A stretch of 19,026 bases of DNA from IDS-8 sp040902105 (GCA_040902105.1 JBBDXW010000057.1:1-19026), one strand, 5' to 3'. Counted from the stretch's first letter, positions 1 to 7,402 are shown. Notes: generated from the sequence alone by a model not told the origin. Made by a program: numbers and translations.

Positions 1-77
1 TTCCCGTGTCTGAGCGCGTGGAACACCCCCGGACGGTACTCCTGCGTCGTCAAAAGCCCGAGCGTGTGCAGAGACTC
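1..77. other. window edge, no recognisable gene
   Basis: These bases lie downstream of folK on the minus strand. Short open stretches exist in more than one frame but none shows a recognisable motif. A downstream gene of the same operon may begin just beyond the window edge. Confidence 0.3.
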
Positions 78-602
78 CTAGAGATCGATACTCACCCGGG
101 TGAGCGGATGACTTTCGGAGTCGCGCTTACGATCGCTATCCGGATCGGACCCGCTGCCGAAATCGCGCCAATGATCGGCAAGCCGGCGGCCGGTTACCGG
201 ATGCAGGTAACCCGGTGCAAGTTCGGCCAGCGGGCGAAGCACAAAGTTGTACATTAATACATCGCTGCGCGGCAGCCGCAAACCGGGTTTGTCCACGACG
301 AGCCGGTCGTACAACAGCAAGTCGATGTCGAGCGTGCGTGAAACCAGCTTGCGCTGGTCGCGTCGGCGTCCGGCGATGGCATGAATGTCGTCCAGTACGA
401 GCAGAATGTCTTCCACCGGCAGGCCCGTATCGAGCCTGGCGACGGTATTCAAAAAATCGTCGCCATCGAAGCCGAGCGGTGCGCTTTGGTAAACCGGAGA
501 CAGCTTGAGCCGGCCGAAACGGCGCCGCAATTCGCGAACGGCAAGTCGCAGATTCGCCGCGGCATCGATATTACTGCCAAGTCCGAGGTACACCCTGGGC
601 AT
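78..602 (-). CDS. folK: 2-amino-4-hydroxy-6-hydroxymethyldihydropteridine pyrophosphokinase (HPPK)
   Basis: FolK transfers pyrophosphate from ATP to 6-hydroxymethyl-7,8-dihydropterin in cytosolic folate synthesis, the step before dihydropteroate synthase. The 174-residue product shows the N-terminal GLGSN motif (residues 7-11) and the HPPK signature RTLDIDLLLYD (89-99), whose two aspartates (92, 94) are the Mg-binding pair of the family. The segment LPRSDVLMYNFVLRPLAELAP (110-130) is also typical. The last 25 or so residues are a polar Asp/Ser/Arg-rich tail beyond the usual 160-residue enzyme. The start lies 16 nt after the folB stop, so it is the last visible gene of tsaD-folB-folK. Family assignment is secure; the function of the tail is unknown. 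Confidence 0.96.
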   Translation of the reverse strand: MPRVYLGLGSNIDAAANLRLAVRELRRRFGRLKLSPVYQSAPLGFDGDDFLNTVARLDTGLPVEDILLVLDDIHAIAGRRRDQRKLVSRTLDIDLLLYDRLVVDKPGLRLPRSDVLMYNFVLRPLAELAPGYLHPVTGRRLADHWRDFGSGSDPDSDRKRDSESHPLTRVSIDL

Positions 603-618
603 CGTTAACCCGGCTCCG

Positions 619-984
619 CTACCCGCCGGTTTCCTTGCTCCGGTGGATCTGCACGCCTACGTCCCGGGCACCACGGATAGCGCCCGGCTTGCTGACGCGC
701 ACCTGGACCCAGGGTACGGCGAACTCGTCGAGGACCAGTGCGGCAATCTTCTCCGCCAGCGTCTCTACCAGTTGAAAACTCGAATCCCCGACGAACTGCT
801 GGACCCGCTTTGCGACCGCCTTGTAATTGAGAGTGTCGTCGATGCTGTCCGAGTTCGCGGCGCGTCGTATGTCGGCACCCATGTCGAGATCGATACTGAC
901 CGTCTGCAGGATTTTTCGCTCCCAGTCCCAGATTCCGACGATGGTCTCGACGCGCAGGTCGTGCAGAAAAATCGTGTCTTTCAT
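619..984 (-). CDS. folB: dihydroneopterin aldolase
   Basis: FolB converts 7,8-dihydroneopterin to 6-hydroxymethyl-7,8-dihydropterin and glycolaldehyde, supplying the substrate of the adjacent FolK. With the start at 984 the protein has 121 residues, the family norm. It begins MKDTIFLHDLRVETIVGIWDWE, which lines up with the E. coli N-terminus. Visible family residues are Glu22, Tyr54, the LVETLAE stretch (72-78) and Lys99 in KPGAI. An in-frame ATG at 996 would add four residues and overlap the end of tsaD by 8 nt; the longer open frame up to 1113 lies inside tsaD and is unlikely to be used. The gene is 4 nt downstream of the tsaD stop, so translational coupling is likely. Confidence 0.94.
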   Translation of the reverse strand: MKDTIFLHDLRVETIVGIWDWERKILQTVSIDLDMGADIRRAANSDSIDDTLNYKAVAKRVQQFVGDSSFQLVETLAEKIAALVLDEFAVPWVQVRVSKPGAIRGARDVGVQIHRSKETGG

Positions 985-988
985 CTTC

Positions 989-2020
989 TTATGCATGAGA
1001 TGCCTGTGAGGGTGTCGCTGGCGGCCGAAGTGATTCGATCGGCCAGCGTGGGCGGGCTTCAATCGTTCCGGGCGGTGCAGCATCCGGGAATCTGAGGGCG
1101 CCGACAAGCGCAATCATCGCTCCGTTGTCCGTGCAGAATTCAGGGCGCGGATAAAAGACCTTGCCATCGAATTTCTGCGACAGTGCCGCCCGCAACAAAA
1201 GGTTTGCACCGACACCGCCGGCGACCACGATACGGCGGCTTCGTTCCTGGCGCGCGGCCCTCAAGGTTCGCGCGACAAGCGTGTCGATCGCGGCGCGCTG
1301 AAACGAGGCCGCGATGCCGGCCCGTACGAGGTCGAGCTCTCCCCGGCTTTCGGATGCCCGGACCTGCAGCATCGCCGCCGTCTTCAGTCCGCTGAAACTG
1401 AAGTCCAGACCCGGCTGGTTCAGCATCGGTCGCGGAAATGCAAATGCGTTCTCATCGCCCTGTTTTGCGAGTTGCGCCAGGGCCGGGCCGCCCGGATAAC
1501 CAAGTCCAAGGAGCTTCGCTGTTTTATCAAAGGCTTCGCCAACGGCATCGTCGAGTGTCGTTCCCAATAGGCGGTATTCGCCCAACCCGTCCACGCCGAC
1601 AAGCATCGTATGGCCGCCTGACACGAGTAGCGCGAGAAACGGAAACGACGGTGCGTCGGGCTCCAGCATGGTTGCGAGCAAATGTGCCTCCATGTGATGG
1701 ATCGGGATGACCGGACACCCCCAGACCAGGGCGAGTCCATTCGCCAGGCCGCTTCCCACCATCAGCGCTCCGACCAGGCCGGGCCCGGCGGTATAGGCAA
1801 TGGCGTCCGGGCGTGCCGTCCGGGCCTCCTTGAGAACCTCATCGACCAGCGGCAGCAGTCGCCTGATGTGGTCCCTGGAAGCGATTTCGGGCACCACGCC
1901 GCCGTAGCGGGCGTGCAGATCGACCTGGCTGTGGAGCGCCTCTGCAAGCAGGCCGCGTTCGGCATCGAAAACCGCGACGCCGGTCTCGTCACAACTCGTT
2001 TCAAGCCCCAGAACTCGCAT
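989..2020 (-). CDS. tsaD: tRNA N6-adenosine threonylcarbamoyltransferase TsaD
   Basis: TsaD transfers the threonylcarbamoyl group from threonylcarbamoyl-AMP to A37 of tRNAs reading ANN codons, acting with TsaB and TsaE. The 343-residue product is full length. It has the ASKHA-fold N-terminus GLETSCDET (5-13), the metal-binding HHMEAH motif (108-113), SGGHT (134-138), the EAFDKTAKLLGLGYPGGP stretch (162-179) and the C-terminal DNGAMIA motif. It is transcribed divergently from rpsU, the classic gammaproteobacterial arrangement, and heads the tsaD-folB-folK operon. One substrate in this window would be the spliced tRNA-Ile(CAU), which carries A37. I see no clear promoter or strong ribosome binding site for it. 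Confidence 0.98.
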   Translation of the reverse strand: MRVLGLETSCDETGVAVFDAERGLLAEALHSQVDLHARYGGVVPEIASRDHIRRLLPLVDEVLKEARTARPDAIAYTAGPGLVGALMVGSGLANGLALVWGCPVIPIHHMEAHLLATMLEPDAPSFPFLALLVSGGHTMLVGVDGLGEYRLLGTTLDDAVGEAFDKTAKLLGLGYPGGPALAQLAKQGDENAFAFPRPMLNQPGLDFSFSGLKTAAMLQVRASESRGELDLVRAGIAASFQRAAIDTLVARTLRAARQERSRRIVVAGGVGANLLLRAALSQKFDGKVFYPRPEFCTDNGAMIALVGALRFPDAAPPGTIEARPRWPIESLRPPATPSQASHA

Positions 2021-2146
2021 AGGCGCCGCATGATACCCCAGAGGCCAGCGCGAGGGGCCGCCCGAGCTCGCCCGTGGATTGCCTGAGGGCGGCCCGGATA
2101 CAACCGTTCACACGGCCCGGCCGGCGGCCGCAGCCGCTTGCTCGCT

Positions 2147-2175
2147 TTGCATTTTGCTGCCTCAGCCGATATTAT
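2147..2175 (+). promoter_or_regulatory. sigma70-type promoter of rpsU operon
   Basis: A TTGCAT box (2147-2152) and a TATTAT box (2170-2175) are separated by exactly 17 bp, a near-consensus housekeeping promoter pointing at rpsU. The predicted start leaves a leader of about 55 nt that contains the hairpin at 2188-2205. Confidence 0.7.
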
Positions 2176-2187
2176 GAGCGGCCCTGC

Positions 2188-2215
2188 CCCGGCCCTTGAG
2201 CCGGGTTTATTTATG
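2188..2215 (+). promoter_or_regulatory. terminator-like hairpin in the rpsU leader
   Basis: CCCGGC (2188-2193) pairs with GCCGGG (2200-2205) around a six-base loop and is followed at once by a T-rich run (TTTATTTAT). It lies between the predicted promoter and the rpsU start, so it would act as a leader attenuator or as mRNA structure, not as the end of an upstream plus-strand gene, since none exists. The stem and position are seen; the role is inferred. Confidence 0.5.
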
Positions 2216-2238
2216 CTGCAGCTGGAACAGAATTTCCT

Positions 2239-2454
2239 ATGCCGAGTGTTCGCATCAAAGAAAACGAGTATTTCGACGCCGCACTGCGACGCTTCAAGCG
2301 CGCCTGCGAAAAAGCCGGCGTCCTGACAGAGCTTCGCCGCCGTGAGTTTTACGAGAAGCCCACCCAGGAGCGCAAGCGCAAGAAGGCGGCCGCCGTGAAG
2401 CGCCACCTCAAGCGTATTTCCCGTGAAGTCTCGAGGCGCAAGCGCCTTTATTGA
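2239..2454 (+). CDS. rpsU: 30S ribosomal protein bS21
   Basis: bS21 is a small basic protein of the 30S subunit platform near the anti-Shine-Dalgarno region and helps initiation. The 71-residue product begins MPSVRIKENEYFDAALRRFK and ends in a Lys/Arg-rich helix (EVSRRKRLY), matching the family over its whole length. A GGAA sequence lies about 11 nt before the ATG. It is the first gene of rpsU-yqeY-dnaG-rpoD, the classical operon linking translation, replication and transcription initiation. The 168-nt gap to yqeY holds no gene I can recognise. Confidence 0.98.
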   Translation: MPSVRIKENEYFDAALRRFKRACEKAGVLTELRRREFYEKPTQERKRKKAAAVKRHLKRISREVSRRKRLY

Positions 2455-2622
2455 TCGAAACAATGGAATCCCGCCGGGCACGATCGGCCGCTCCATGAGC
2501 CACGGCTTGCCGGTCCTGGCAGCATCGTTCGAACTCGCGATGGACGTCAGCAGGCCCTTGATACAGCTTTTCGTACCGCCCTTCGCTCCAGGTCTCGTAA
2601 CCCGAGTCCTTACATCCGGTTT

Positions 2623-3069
2623 ATGACACTCAAAAGTCAGGTTCTGAACGACATGAAGGACGCCATGAAGTCCGGTGACAAGGACCGGCTGAAAGTGGTG
2701 CGCCTGCTGCTCGCGGCGATCAAGCAGATCGAAATCGACCAGCGCATCGAACTGGACGATGGCGGCGTACTTGGCGTCATCGACAAGATGGTCAAGCAAC
2801 GCCGCGACTCGGTCAGTCAGTTTCGGCAAGGAGGACGCGAAGACCTGGCGGACATCGAACTTGCGGAGATTGCAGAGCTGGAACGATACCTGCCGCCCGC
2901 CTTGTCGGAATCCGAGCTCAACGCACTCATCGAGAAAGCCATTGCCGATACCGGCGCCGCGAGCGTACGCGACATGGGCAAAGTCATGGGAAACCTGAAA
3001 GCTCAGGCGCAGGGCCGGGCCGATATGGGCGCAGTCAGCGCCAAAGTGAAGTCACGGCTATCCCGATAG
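2623..3069 (+). CDS. GatB/YqeY domain protein
   Basis: This 148-residue protein matches the YqeY family, a stand-alone version of the C-terminal tRNA-binding domain of the amidotransferase subunit GatB. Its own reaction is not established. Recognisable stretches are the N-terminal helix with MKDAMKSGDKDRLKVVRLLL (11-30), the central QRRDSVSQFRQGGREDLA region (about 59-76) and the C-terminal DMGKVMGNLKAQAQGRADMG block (117-136) that is diagnostic of the family. It sits between rpsU and dnaG, as in many gamma- and betaproteobacteria. The Shine-Dalgarno sequence before the ATG is weak. Family assignment is firm; cellular role unknown. Confidence 0.93.
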   Translation: MTLKSQVLNDMKDAMKSGDKDRLKVVRLLLAAIKQIEIDQRIELDDGGVLGVIDKMVKQRRDSVSQFRQGGREDLADIELAEIAELERYLPPALSESELNALIEKAIADTGAASVRDMGKVMGNLKAQAQGRADMGAVSAKVKSRLSR

Positions 3070-3220
3070 TTGAGTGAGTTGTTTGCGGGACCCGACACCA
3101 GGGAGGCCGTTACGCGAAGCGCTTAATGCTGCCTTATGGCGGCGAAAAAATGCTGGCGGATGAGCGCCCGTTGGCTATGCTTCCACAAGACGGCCAGTAC
3201 CGCGAAAACCTTTAACGCCT

Positions 3221-4999
3221 ATGTCCGGTTTGATACCCCAACATTTTGTCGACGACCTCATCGCGCGGGCCGATATTGTGGAAGTCCTGGGCACGCGAAT
3301 TCAGCTCAAAAAGGCCGGCCGGGAATACAAGGGCGTGTGTCCCTTCCATGACGAGAAGACGCCTTCCTTCACCGTCAGCCCGATGAAGGGCTTTTATCAC
3401 TGCTTCGGCTGTGGTGCTCACGGCACCGCGCTCGGGTTCCTGATGGAACATGACCACCTGAGTTTCCCCGACGCCGTCGAGACCCTTGCCCGCATGATGG
3501 GTATCCAGGTTCCGCGCGAAGAAAGTCAGCGTCCTGCGCGCCGGTACGATGAGCTTTTCGAGTGCATGGAAAAAGCCGAAAGGTATTTCCAGGCGGAACT
3601 GAAGAACCATGAGCCCGCCGTTGCCTACCTGAAAGCCCGCGGTATCGACGGGGCAACGGCCAGGCGCTTTGGTATTGGCTACGCACCGTCCGGCTGGAGC
3701 CAACTTCTCGATACGTTCGGTACGTCGCAGGAATCGATCGAGCGCTTGCTGGCGGTCGGCCTGATCATTCGCAGGGATAATGGCAGCCACTACGACCGCT
3801 TTCGCGACCGCTTGATGTTTCCGATACACGACTCCCGCGGCCGCTGCATCGGCTTCGGCGGCCGGGTTCTGGGTCAGGACACTCCTAAATACCTGAATTC
3901 GCCGGAAACAGTGCTGTTTCACAAAGGGCGGGAACTGTACGGCTTGTACGAAGCGCGTCAGGCATTGCGCAACATCGAGCGGCTCGTAGTCGTCGAGGGC
4001 TATATGGATGTCGTCGGCCTGGCGCGCCACGGCATTGATTTCGCTGCAGCCACGCTCGGCACCGCGACAACCGACGAACACCTGAATCGCCTGTTTCGCC
4101 TGAGCGACGATGTCCTGTTCTGTTTCGACGGAGACCGCGCCGGCCGGGCCGCTGCCTGGCGGGCGCTGGAAGTCGCGCTGCCGGAAGTGCGCGAAGGCCG
4201 CCAGATTCGATTTGTTTTTCTTCCCGATGGGCAGGATCCGGATTCATTCGTGGCGGAGAACGGCGCCCAGACGTTCGAGACGGCACTGGATCAGGGTGTC
4301 CCTTTATCCGAATTTCTTTTGAGCGAATTGTCCGGACAGGTGGATATGCACACCATCGACGGGCGGGCGCGGTGCGTCGAACTTGCGCGTCCGCTGGTGT
4401 CGCGCATCCCGGATGGCGTCTACCGGAAGCTCTTGACAAAACAGCTCGCCGAAACGATCGGCCTTACGCCGGCGGAACTCGATCCGATTCTTTCACGAGA
4501 CGCCGCAAAGGCGATTGCAAAAAAACGAGATCATGGGCTCGCCGCTTCCCGTCGTTCCCGCAACAGGAAATCATCCGCCCGACGCGTATCCGTCGTACAG
4601 CGTGCGATTACGCTGCTCCTGCATCATCCGAATGCCGCCCTGACGCTTGACGTCGAACAACTTGCCGGCGTCGACCGGCCCGGCGCCGACCTGCTTCGGT
4701 CCCTCATTGAAACAGTGAAGGCAGAACCCAATATAACGATGGCCGTGTTGATTGAGAGATGGCGAAATGACAGCGACGGCCGCCATCTCGGCGAGCTGGC
4801 AGCCCACGAAATGCCACCACCCGAGGATTTCGACCCGGTCACCGAGCTGTCGGCCTGTATACAGCAGCTGGCAATGGGCGGCGTGCGGAAACGCGTGCAA
4901 GACTTAATTGTCAACAAACAAAGACTTGAGGATATGTCGGACGCCGAGCGGTCCGAACTTCAAGCAGGCCTGGCAGCGCGTGGCGAAACCCGAAATTGA
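3221..4999 (+). CDS. dnaG: DNA primase
   Basis: DnaG synthesises RNA primers at the replication fork and is recruited by DnaB helicase. The 592-residue product has all three parts. The N-terminal zinc-binding domain carries Cys40, His43, Cys61 and Cys64. The TOPRIM polymerase core has the EGYMDV motif (259-264) and the metal-binding FDGDRAGR stretch (302-309). A less conserved C-terminal region (from about 430) should be the DnaB-interacting domain. The start aligns with the E. coli N-terminus (IPQHFVDDLIARADIVEVL), although the ribosome binding site is poor. The 151-nt gap from yqeY holds no gene. Length is close to the E. coli enzyme (581 residues). Confidence 0.98.
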   Translation: MSGLIPQHFVDDLIARADIVEVLGTRIQLKKAGREYKGVCPFHDEKTPSFTVSPMKGFYHCFGCGAHGTALGFLMEHDHLSFPDAVETLARMMGIQVPREESQRPARRYDELFECMEKAERYFQAELKNHEPAVAYLKARGIDGATARRFGIGYAPSGWSQLLDTFGTSQESIERLLAVGLIIRRDNGSHYDRFRDRLMFPIHDSRGRCIGFGGRVLGQDTPKYLNSPETVLFHKGRELYGLYEARQALRNIERLVVVEGYMDVVGLARHGIDFAAATLGTATTDEHLNRLFRLSDDVLFCFDGDRAGRAAAWRALEVALPEVREGRQIRFVFLPDGQDPDSFVAENGAQTFETALDQGVPLSEFLLSELSGQVDMHTIDGRARCVELARPLVSRIPDGVYRKLLTKQLAETIGLTPAELDPILSRDAAKAIAKKRDHGLAASRRSRNRKSSARRVSVVQRAITLLLHHPNAALTLDVEQLAGVDRPGADLLRSLIETVKAEPNITMAVLIERWRNDSDGRHLGELAAHEMPPPEDFDPVTELSACIQQLAMGGVRKRVQDLIVNKQRLEDMSDAERSELQAGLAARGETRN

Positions 5000-5032
5000 C
5001 GGATAAATCTGGATTGGACTCTGTCAAAGGAG

Positions 5033-5065
5033 TATACTTCGTCGTTTGCATTTTTTACTTGGAGG
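5033..5065 (+). promoter_or_regulatory. rpoD upstream region: -10-like box and strong ribosome binding site
   Basis: A TATACT hexamer (5033-5038) resembles a -10 box, but no -35 box stands at the right distance, so an internal promoter is only possible. GGAGG at 5061-5065 is a near-perfect Shine-Dalgarno sequence, 9 nt before the TTG at 5075, and decides the rpoD start. Confidence 0.5.
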
Positions 5066-5074
5066 TTCAAGGAC

Positions 5075-6910
5075 TTGGCCGAAAAACGCGCAATGATTAG
5101 CGGCAACAAACAGACGCAGCAGCTAAAAGATCTGATTGCCCGCGGCAAGGAACAGGGCTACCTGACCTATGCGGAGGTCAATGATCACCTGCCAAGCGGC
5201 ATTGTCGATCCCGAACAGATCGAAGACATCGTCAACATGATTAACGACATGGGCATTGCCGTGCATGAAAAAGCGCCGGATGCCGAGTCGTTAGTGCTTT
5301 CCGATACCGCCGTCTCGAGTGACGACGACGATGCAGCCGAAGAAGCGGAAGCCGCACTGGCAAGTGTCGACGCGGAATTCGGACGCACCACCGATCCCGT
5401 GCGCATGTACATGCGCGAGATGGGCACGGTTGAACTCCTGACCCGGCAGGGCGAAATCGAAATTGCCAAGCGCATCGAAGACGGGCTGAACCAGGTCAAG
5501 TACCACATGGCGCACTTTCCGCCGACTCTGGAGCGCATGCTCGAAGTCTACGATGCTGTAGCCGCCGGTGAGACGCGCATGCAGGATTTCGTGGTCGGCT
5601 TCATCGACCCGAATGCGCCTGACGAAATCAAGTCGCCGATCACCAAGTCGGACGGCGATGACGACGACAATGCCGAAGAGGAAGTTGTCGATACGGGACC
5701 CGATCCGGAGGAAGTCGCCGAACGGGTAAAGGTCATTCGCCGTCTTTACAAGCGGACGCTGACCGCGCTGGAGAAACATGGCAGCCGCGACAAGAAGACC
5801 GCGAAAGTTCGTGCTGAACTCGCCGACCAGCTCATGGAGCTCAAGCTCGCGCCGAAGTTGACCGACGTGCTGGTACGTAATTTGCGTTCGTCGGTATCGG
5901 TGATTCGCACGCAGGAACGTCAGGTTATGCAGATCTGTGTGCGCGACGCGGGCATGCCGAAGAAAGATTTTCTGGCAAGTTTTCCCAAGAGCGAAACCGA
6001 CCTCAACTGGATCGAGAAGCATATTCGTGCCAAGCGCAAACACTCATCGACCCTGGCGAAACTCAGGGACGACGTGCTGCGCGCGCAGCGCAAGCTCCTT
6101 GCGGTCGAGACGCTGACCAACCTCAAGATCGCCGAGATCAAGGAGATCAACCGCCAGATGTCGATCGGCGAGGCGAAGGCCCGACGCGCCAAGAAGGAGA
6201 TGGTGGAAGCCAACCTGCGTCTCGTGATTTCGATTGCCAAAAAATACACCAACCGCGGCCTGCAGTTCCTGGATCTGATTCAGGAAGGCAACATCGGCCT
6301 GATGAAAGCCGTGGACAAGTTCGAGTACCGGCGCGGCTACAAGTTTTCGACCTATGCGACCTGGTGGATTCGCCAGGCAATCACTCGCTCGATTGCAGAT
6401 CAGGCGCGAACCATTCGAATCCCGGTGCACATGATAGAGACGATCAACAAGCTGAACCGGATTTCCCGACAGATGCTGCAGGAAATGGGCCGGGAGCCGT
6501 TGCCGGATGAACTGGCGGAACGCATGGAAATGCCCGAGGACAAGGTTCGCAAAGTGCTGAAGATCGCCAAGGAACCGATTTCGATGGAAACGCCGATCGG
6601 CGATGACGAGGATTCGCACCTCGGTGACTTCATCGAAGACCAGACCGTGCATTCGCCGGTTGACTCGGCGACGTCGGAAGGTTTGAAGGAAACGACGCAC
6701 TCCGTGCTGGCCGGCTTGACGCCGAGGGAAGCCAAGGTGCTGCGTATGCGTTTCGGTATCGACATGAATACCGATCACACACTCGAGGAAGTCGGCAAGC
6801 AGTTCGACGTCACGCGCGAACGCATCCGCCAGATCGAGGCGAAGGCGCTGAGAAAGCTGCGGCATCCGACTCGCTCGGATCAGCTGCGAAGTTTTCTGAT
6901 AGAAGACTAA
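5075..6910 (+). CDS. rpoD: RNA polymerase primary sigma factor RpoD (sigma70)
   Basis: RpoD directs core RNA polymerase to housekeeping promoters. The 611-residue protein has region 1.1 (about 15-70, with RGKEQGYLTYAEVNDHLP), region 1.2 (DPVRMYMREMGTVELLTRQ, from about 107) and a non-conserved region with an acidic insert (SDGDDDDNAEEE). Region 2 includes NLRLVISIAKKYTNRGLQFL and the -10-binding YATWWIRQAI. Region 3 is present, and region 4 has the helix-turn-helix VTRERIRQIEAKALRKL. The start is TTG, chosen because GGAGG lies 9 nt upstream; the next ATG (5093) is too far from it. This is the last gene of the operon, 75 nt after dnaG, and is followed by the intron-bearing tRNA gene. Confidence 0.98.
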   Translation: MAEKRAMISGNKQTQQLKDLIARGKEQGYLTYAEVNDHLPSGIVDPEQIEDIVNMINDMGIAVHEKAPDAESLVLSDTAVSSDDDDAAEEAEAALASVDAEFGRTTDPVRMYMREMGTVELLTRQGEIEIAKRIEDGLNQVKYHMAHFPPTLERMLEVYDAVAAGETRMQDFVVGFIDPNAPDEIKSPITKSDGDDDDNAEEEVVDTGPDPEEVAERVKVIRRLYKRTLTALEKHGSRDKKTAKVRAELADQLMELKLAPKLTDVLVRNLRSSVSVIRTQERQVMQICVRDAGMPKKDFLASFPKSETDLNWIEKHIRAKRKHSSTLAKLRDDVLRAQRKLLAVETLTNLKIAEIKEINRQMSIGEAKARRAKKEMVEANLRLVISIAKKYTNRGLQFLDLIQEGNIGLMKAVDKFEYRRGYKFSTYATWWIRQAITRSIADQARTIRIPVHMIETINKLNRISRQMLQEMGREPLPDELAERMEMPEDKVRKVLKIAKEPISMETPIGDDEDSHLGDFIEDQTVHSPVDSATSEGLKETTHSVLAGLTPREAKVLRMRFGIDMNTDHTLEEVGKQFDVTRERIRQIEAKALRKLRHPTRSDQLRSFLIED

Positions 6911-6930
6911 TCCCACGCCAAATCATCGGG

Positions 6931-6959
6931 GAGCCGGGAGGCGCTTGCCACCCCGGCTC
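6931..6959 (+). terminator. hairpin after rpoD, possible terminator
   Basis: GAGCCGGG (6931-6938) pairs perfectly with CCCGGCTC (6952-6959) around a 13-nt loop, 20 nt after the rpoD stop. No T-run follows directly, so it may be a weak or factor-assisted terminator or an mRNA-stabilising hairpin. Confidence 0.45.
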
Positions 6960-6981
6960 ATCGCTCGCGTACGCGGGAATC

Positions 6982-6990
6982 TGTTACAAT
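6982..6990 (+). promoter_or_regulatory. extended -10 promoter of the tRNA gene
   Basis: TGT followed by TACAAT (6985-6990) forms an extended -10 element, with the tRNA 5' end 17 nt downstream. No convincing -35 box is seen. A GC-rich discriminator (GTCGCTCC) follows, as is common for stable RNA promoters. Confidence 0.5.
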
Positions 6991-7006
6991 GTCGCTCCTT
7001 TTTTAC

Positions 7007-7319
7007 GGGCCTGTAGCTCAGTTGGTTAGAGCAGGGGACTCATCAACAAAACGGTGCGTTTGTGTCGAAAGACACAATTTGAACGGGATGAAATCAGGGA
7101 AACCTTAACAGCCAGGCTGATGGCAACCCTGAGCCAAGCCGGCGGTACACCGCCGGAAGGTGCAGAGACTACCTGAGAACTTGAGCGTTCTTGATAACAG
7201 GCTAGAGCGTCCCGCCCCTAACAACTCGGTTGAGGGTGATGAGATAGTCCACTCCATTCAGAAATGAATGGCTAAAGTGAATCCCTTGGTCGTAGGTTCA
7301 AGTCCTACCAGGCCCACCA
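7007..7319 (+). tRNA. tRNA-Ile(CAU), split by a group I intron
   Basis: Exon 1 is 7007-7043 and exon 2 is 7280-7319; joined they give a standard 77-nt tRNA with encoded CCA. The acceptor stem is GGGCCTG/CAGGCCC. The D-stem is GCTC/GAGC, the anticodon stem GGGGA/TCCCT closes a CTCATAA loop (anticodon CAT at 7041-7043), and the T-stem is GTAGG/CCTAC with loop TTCAAGT. The G1-C72 pair excludes initiator tRNA. The anticodon-loop and variable-loop sequence (CATAATC..TTGGTCG) resembles E. coli ileX, which also lies downstream of rpoD, rather than elongator tRNA-Met. The AUA-reading tRNA-Ile2 is therefore preferred; TilS would convert C34 to lysidine. The tRNA needs splicing to be functional. Confidence 0.9.
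7044..7279 (+). ncRNA. group I self-splicing intron in the tRNA-Ile anticodon loop
   Basis: The 236-nt intron sits between anticodon base 36 and base 37. P1 pairs the exon end CATC (7041-7044) with GGTG (7053-7056), placing the splice-site U opposite G. P2 is TTGTGTC/GACACAA with a GAAA tetraloop. P3 is 7084-7090 with 7208-7214. P4 is TCAGGG (7094-7099) with CCCTGA (7127-7132). P5 is capped by CAGC/GCTG. P6a is CCGGCGG/CCGCCGG with a TACA loop (7139-7156). P7 is GACTA (7167-7171) with TAGTC (7245-7249), P8 is 7216-7236, and P9 is CCATTC/GAATGG. The final base is the expected G (7279). The site and the J4/5, P5 and P7 sequences recall the Azoarcus tRNA-Ile intron. No open reading frame or homing endonuclease is present. 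Splicing is inferred, not shown. Confidence 0.92.
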
Positions 7320-7402
7320 ATACTCGATGCCTTCGGCCATCGTGACGACCCCCGCAAGCCGGGAGGAGGTCGTGCATGCGATGGGCGACGCTTCTCGGCT
7401 GA

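Noticed and set aside
1762..2829. 355-residue minus-strand open frame across rpsU and tsaD start
   Set aside because: It overlaps two clearly real genes and their divergent promoter region; no recognisable domain.
6044..6916. 290-residue minus-strand open frame antisense to rpoD
   Set aside because: Shadow of rpoD with His/Leu/Arg-rich composition typical of antisense frames.
7041..7043. Calling the CAU tRNA an initiator or elongator tRNA-Met
   Set aside because: The first pair is G-C, excluding initiator; loop and variable region sequence plus position after rpoD fit tRNA-Ile2 better than elongator Met, though a direct model score would settle it.
7044..7279. Reading the insert in the tRNA as a riboswitch, tmRNA or mobile element
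   Set aside because: It begins and ends exactly at the anticodon-loop junction, leaves a perfect tRNA when removed and has the group I core; no ORF, terminal repeats or target duplication.
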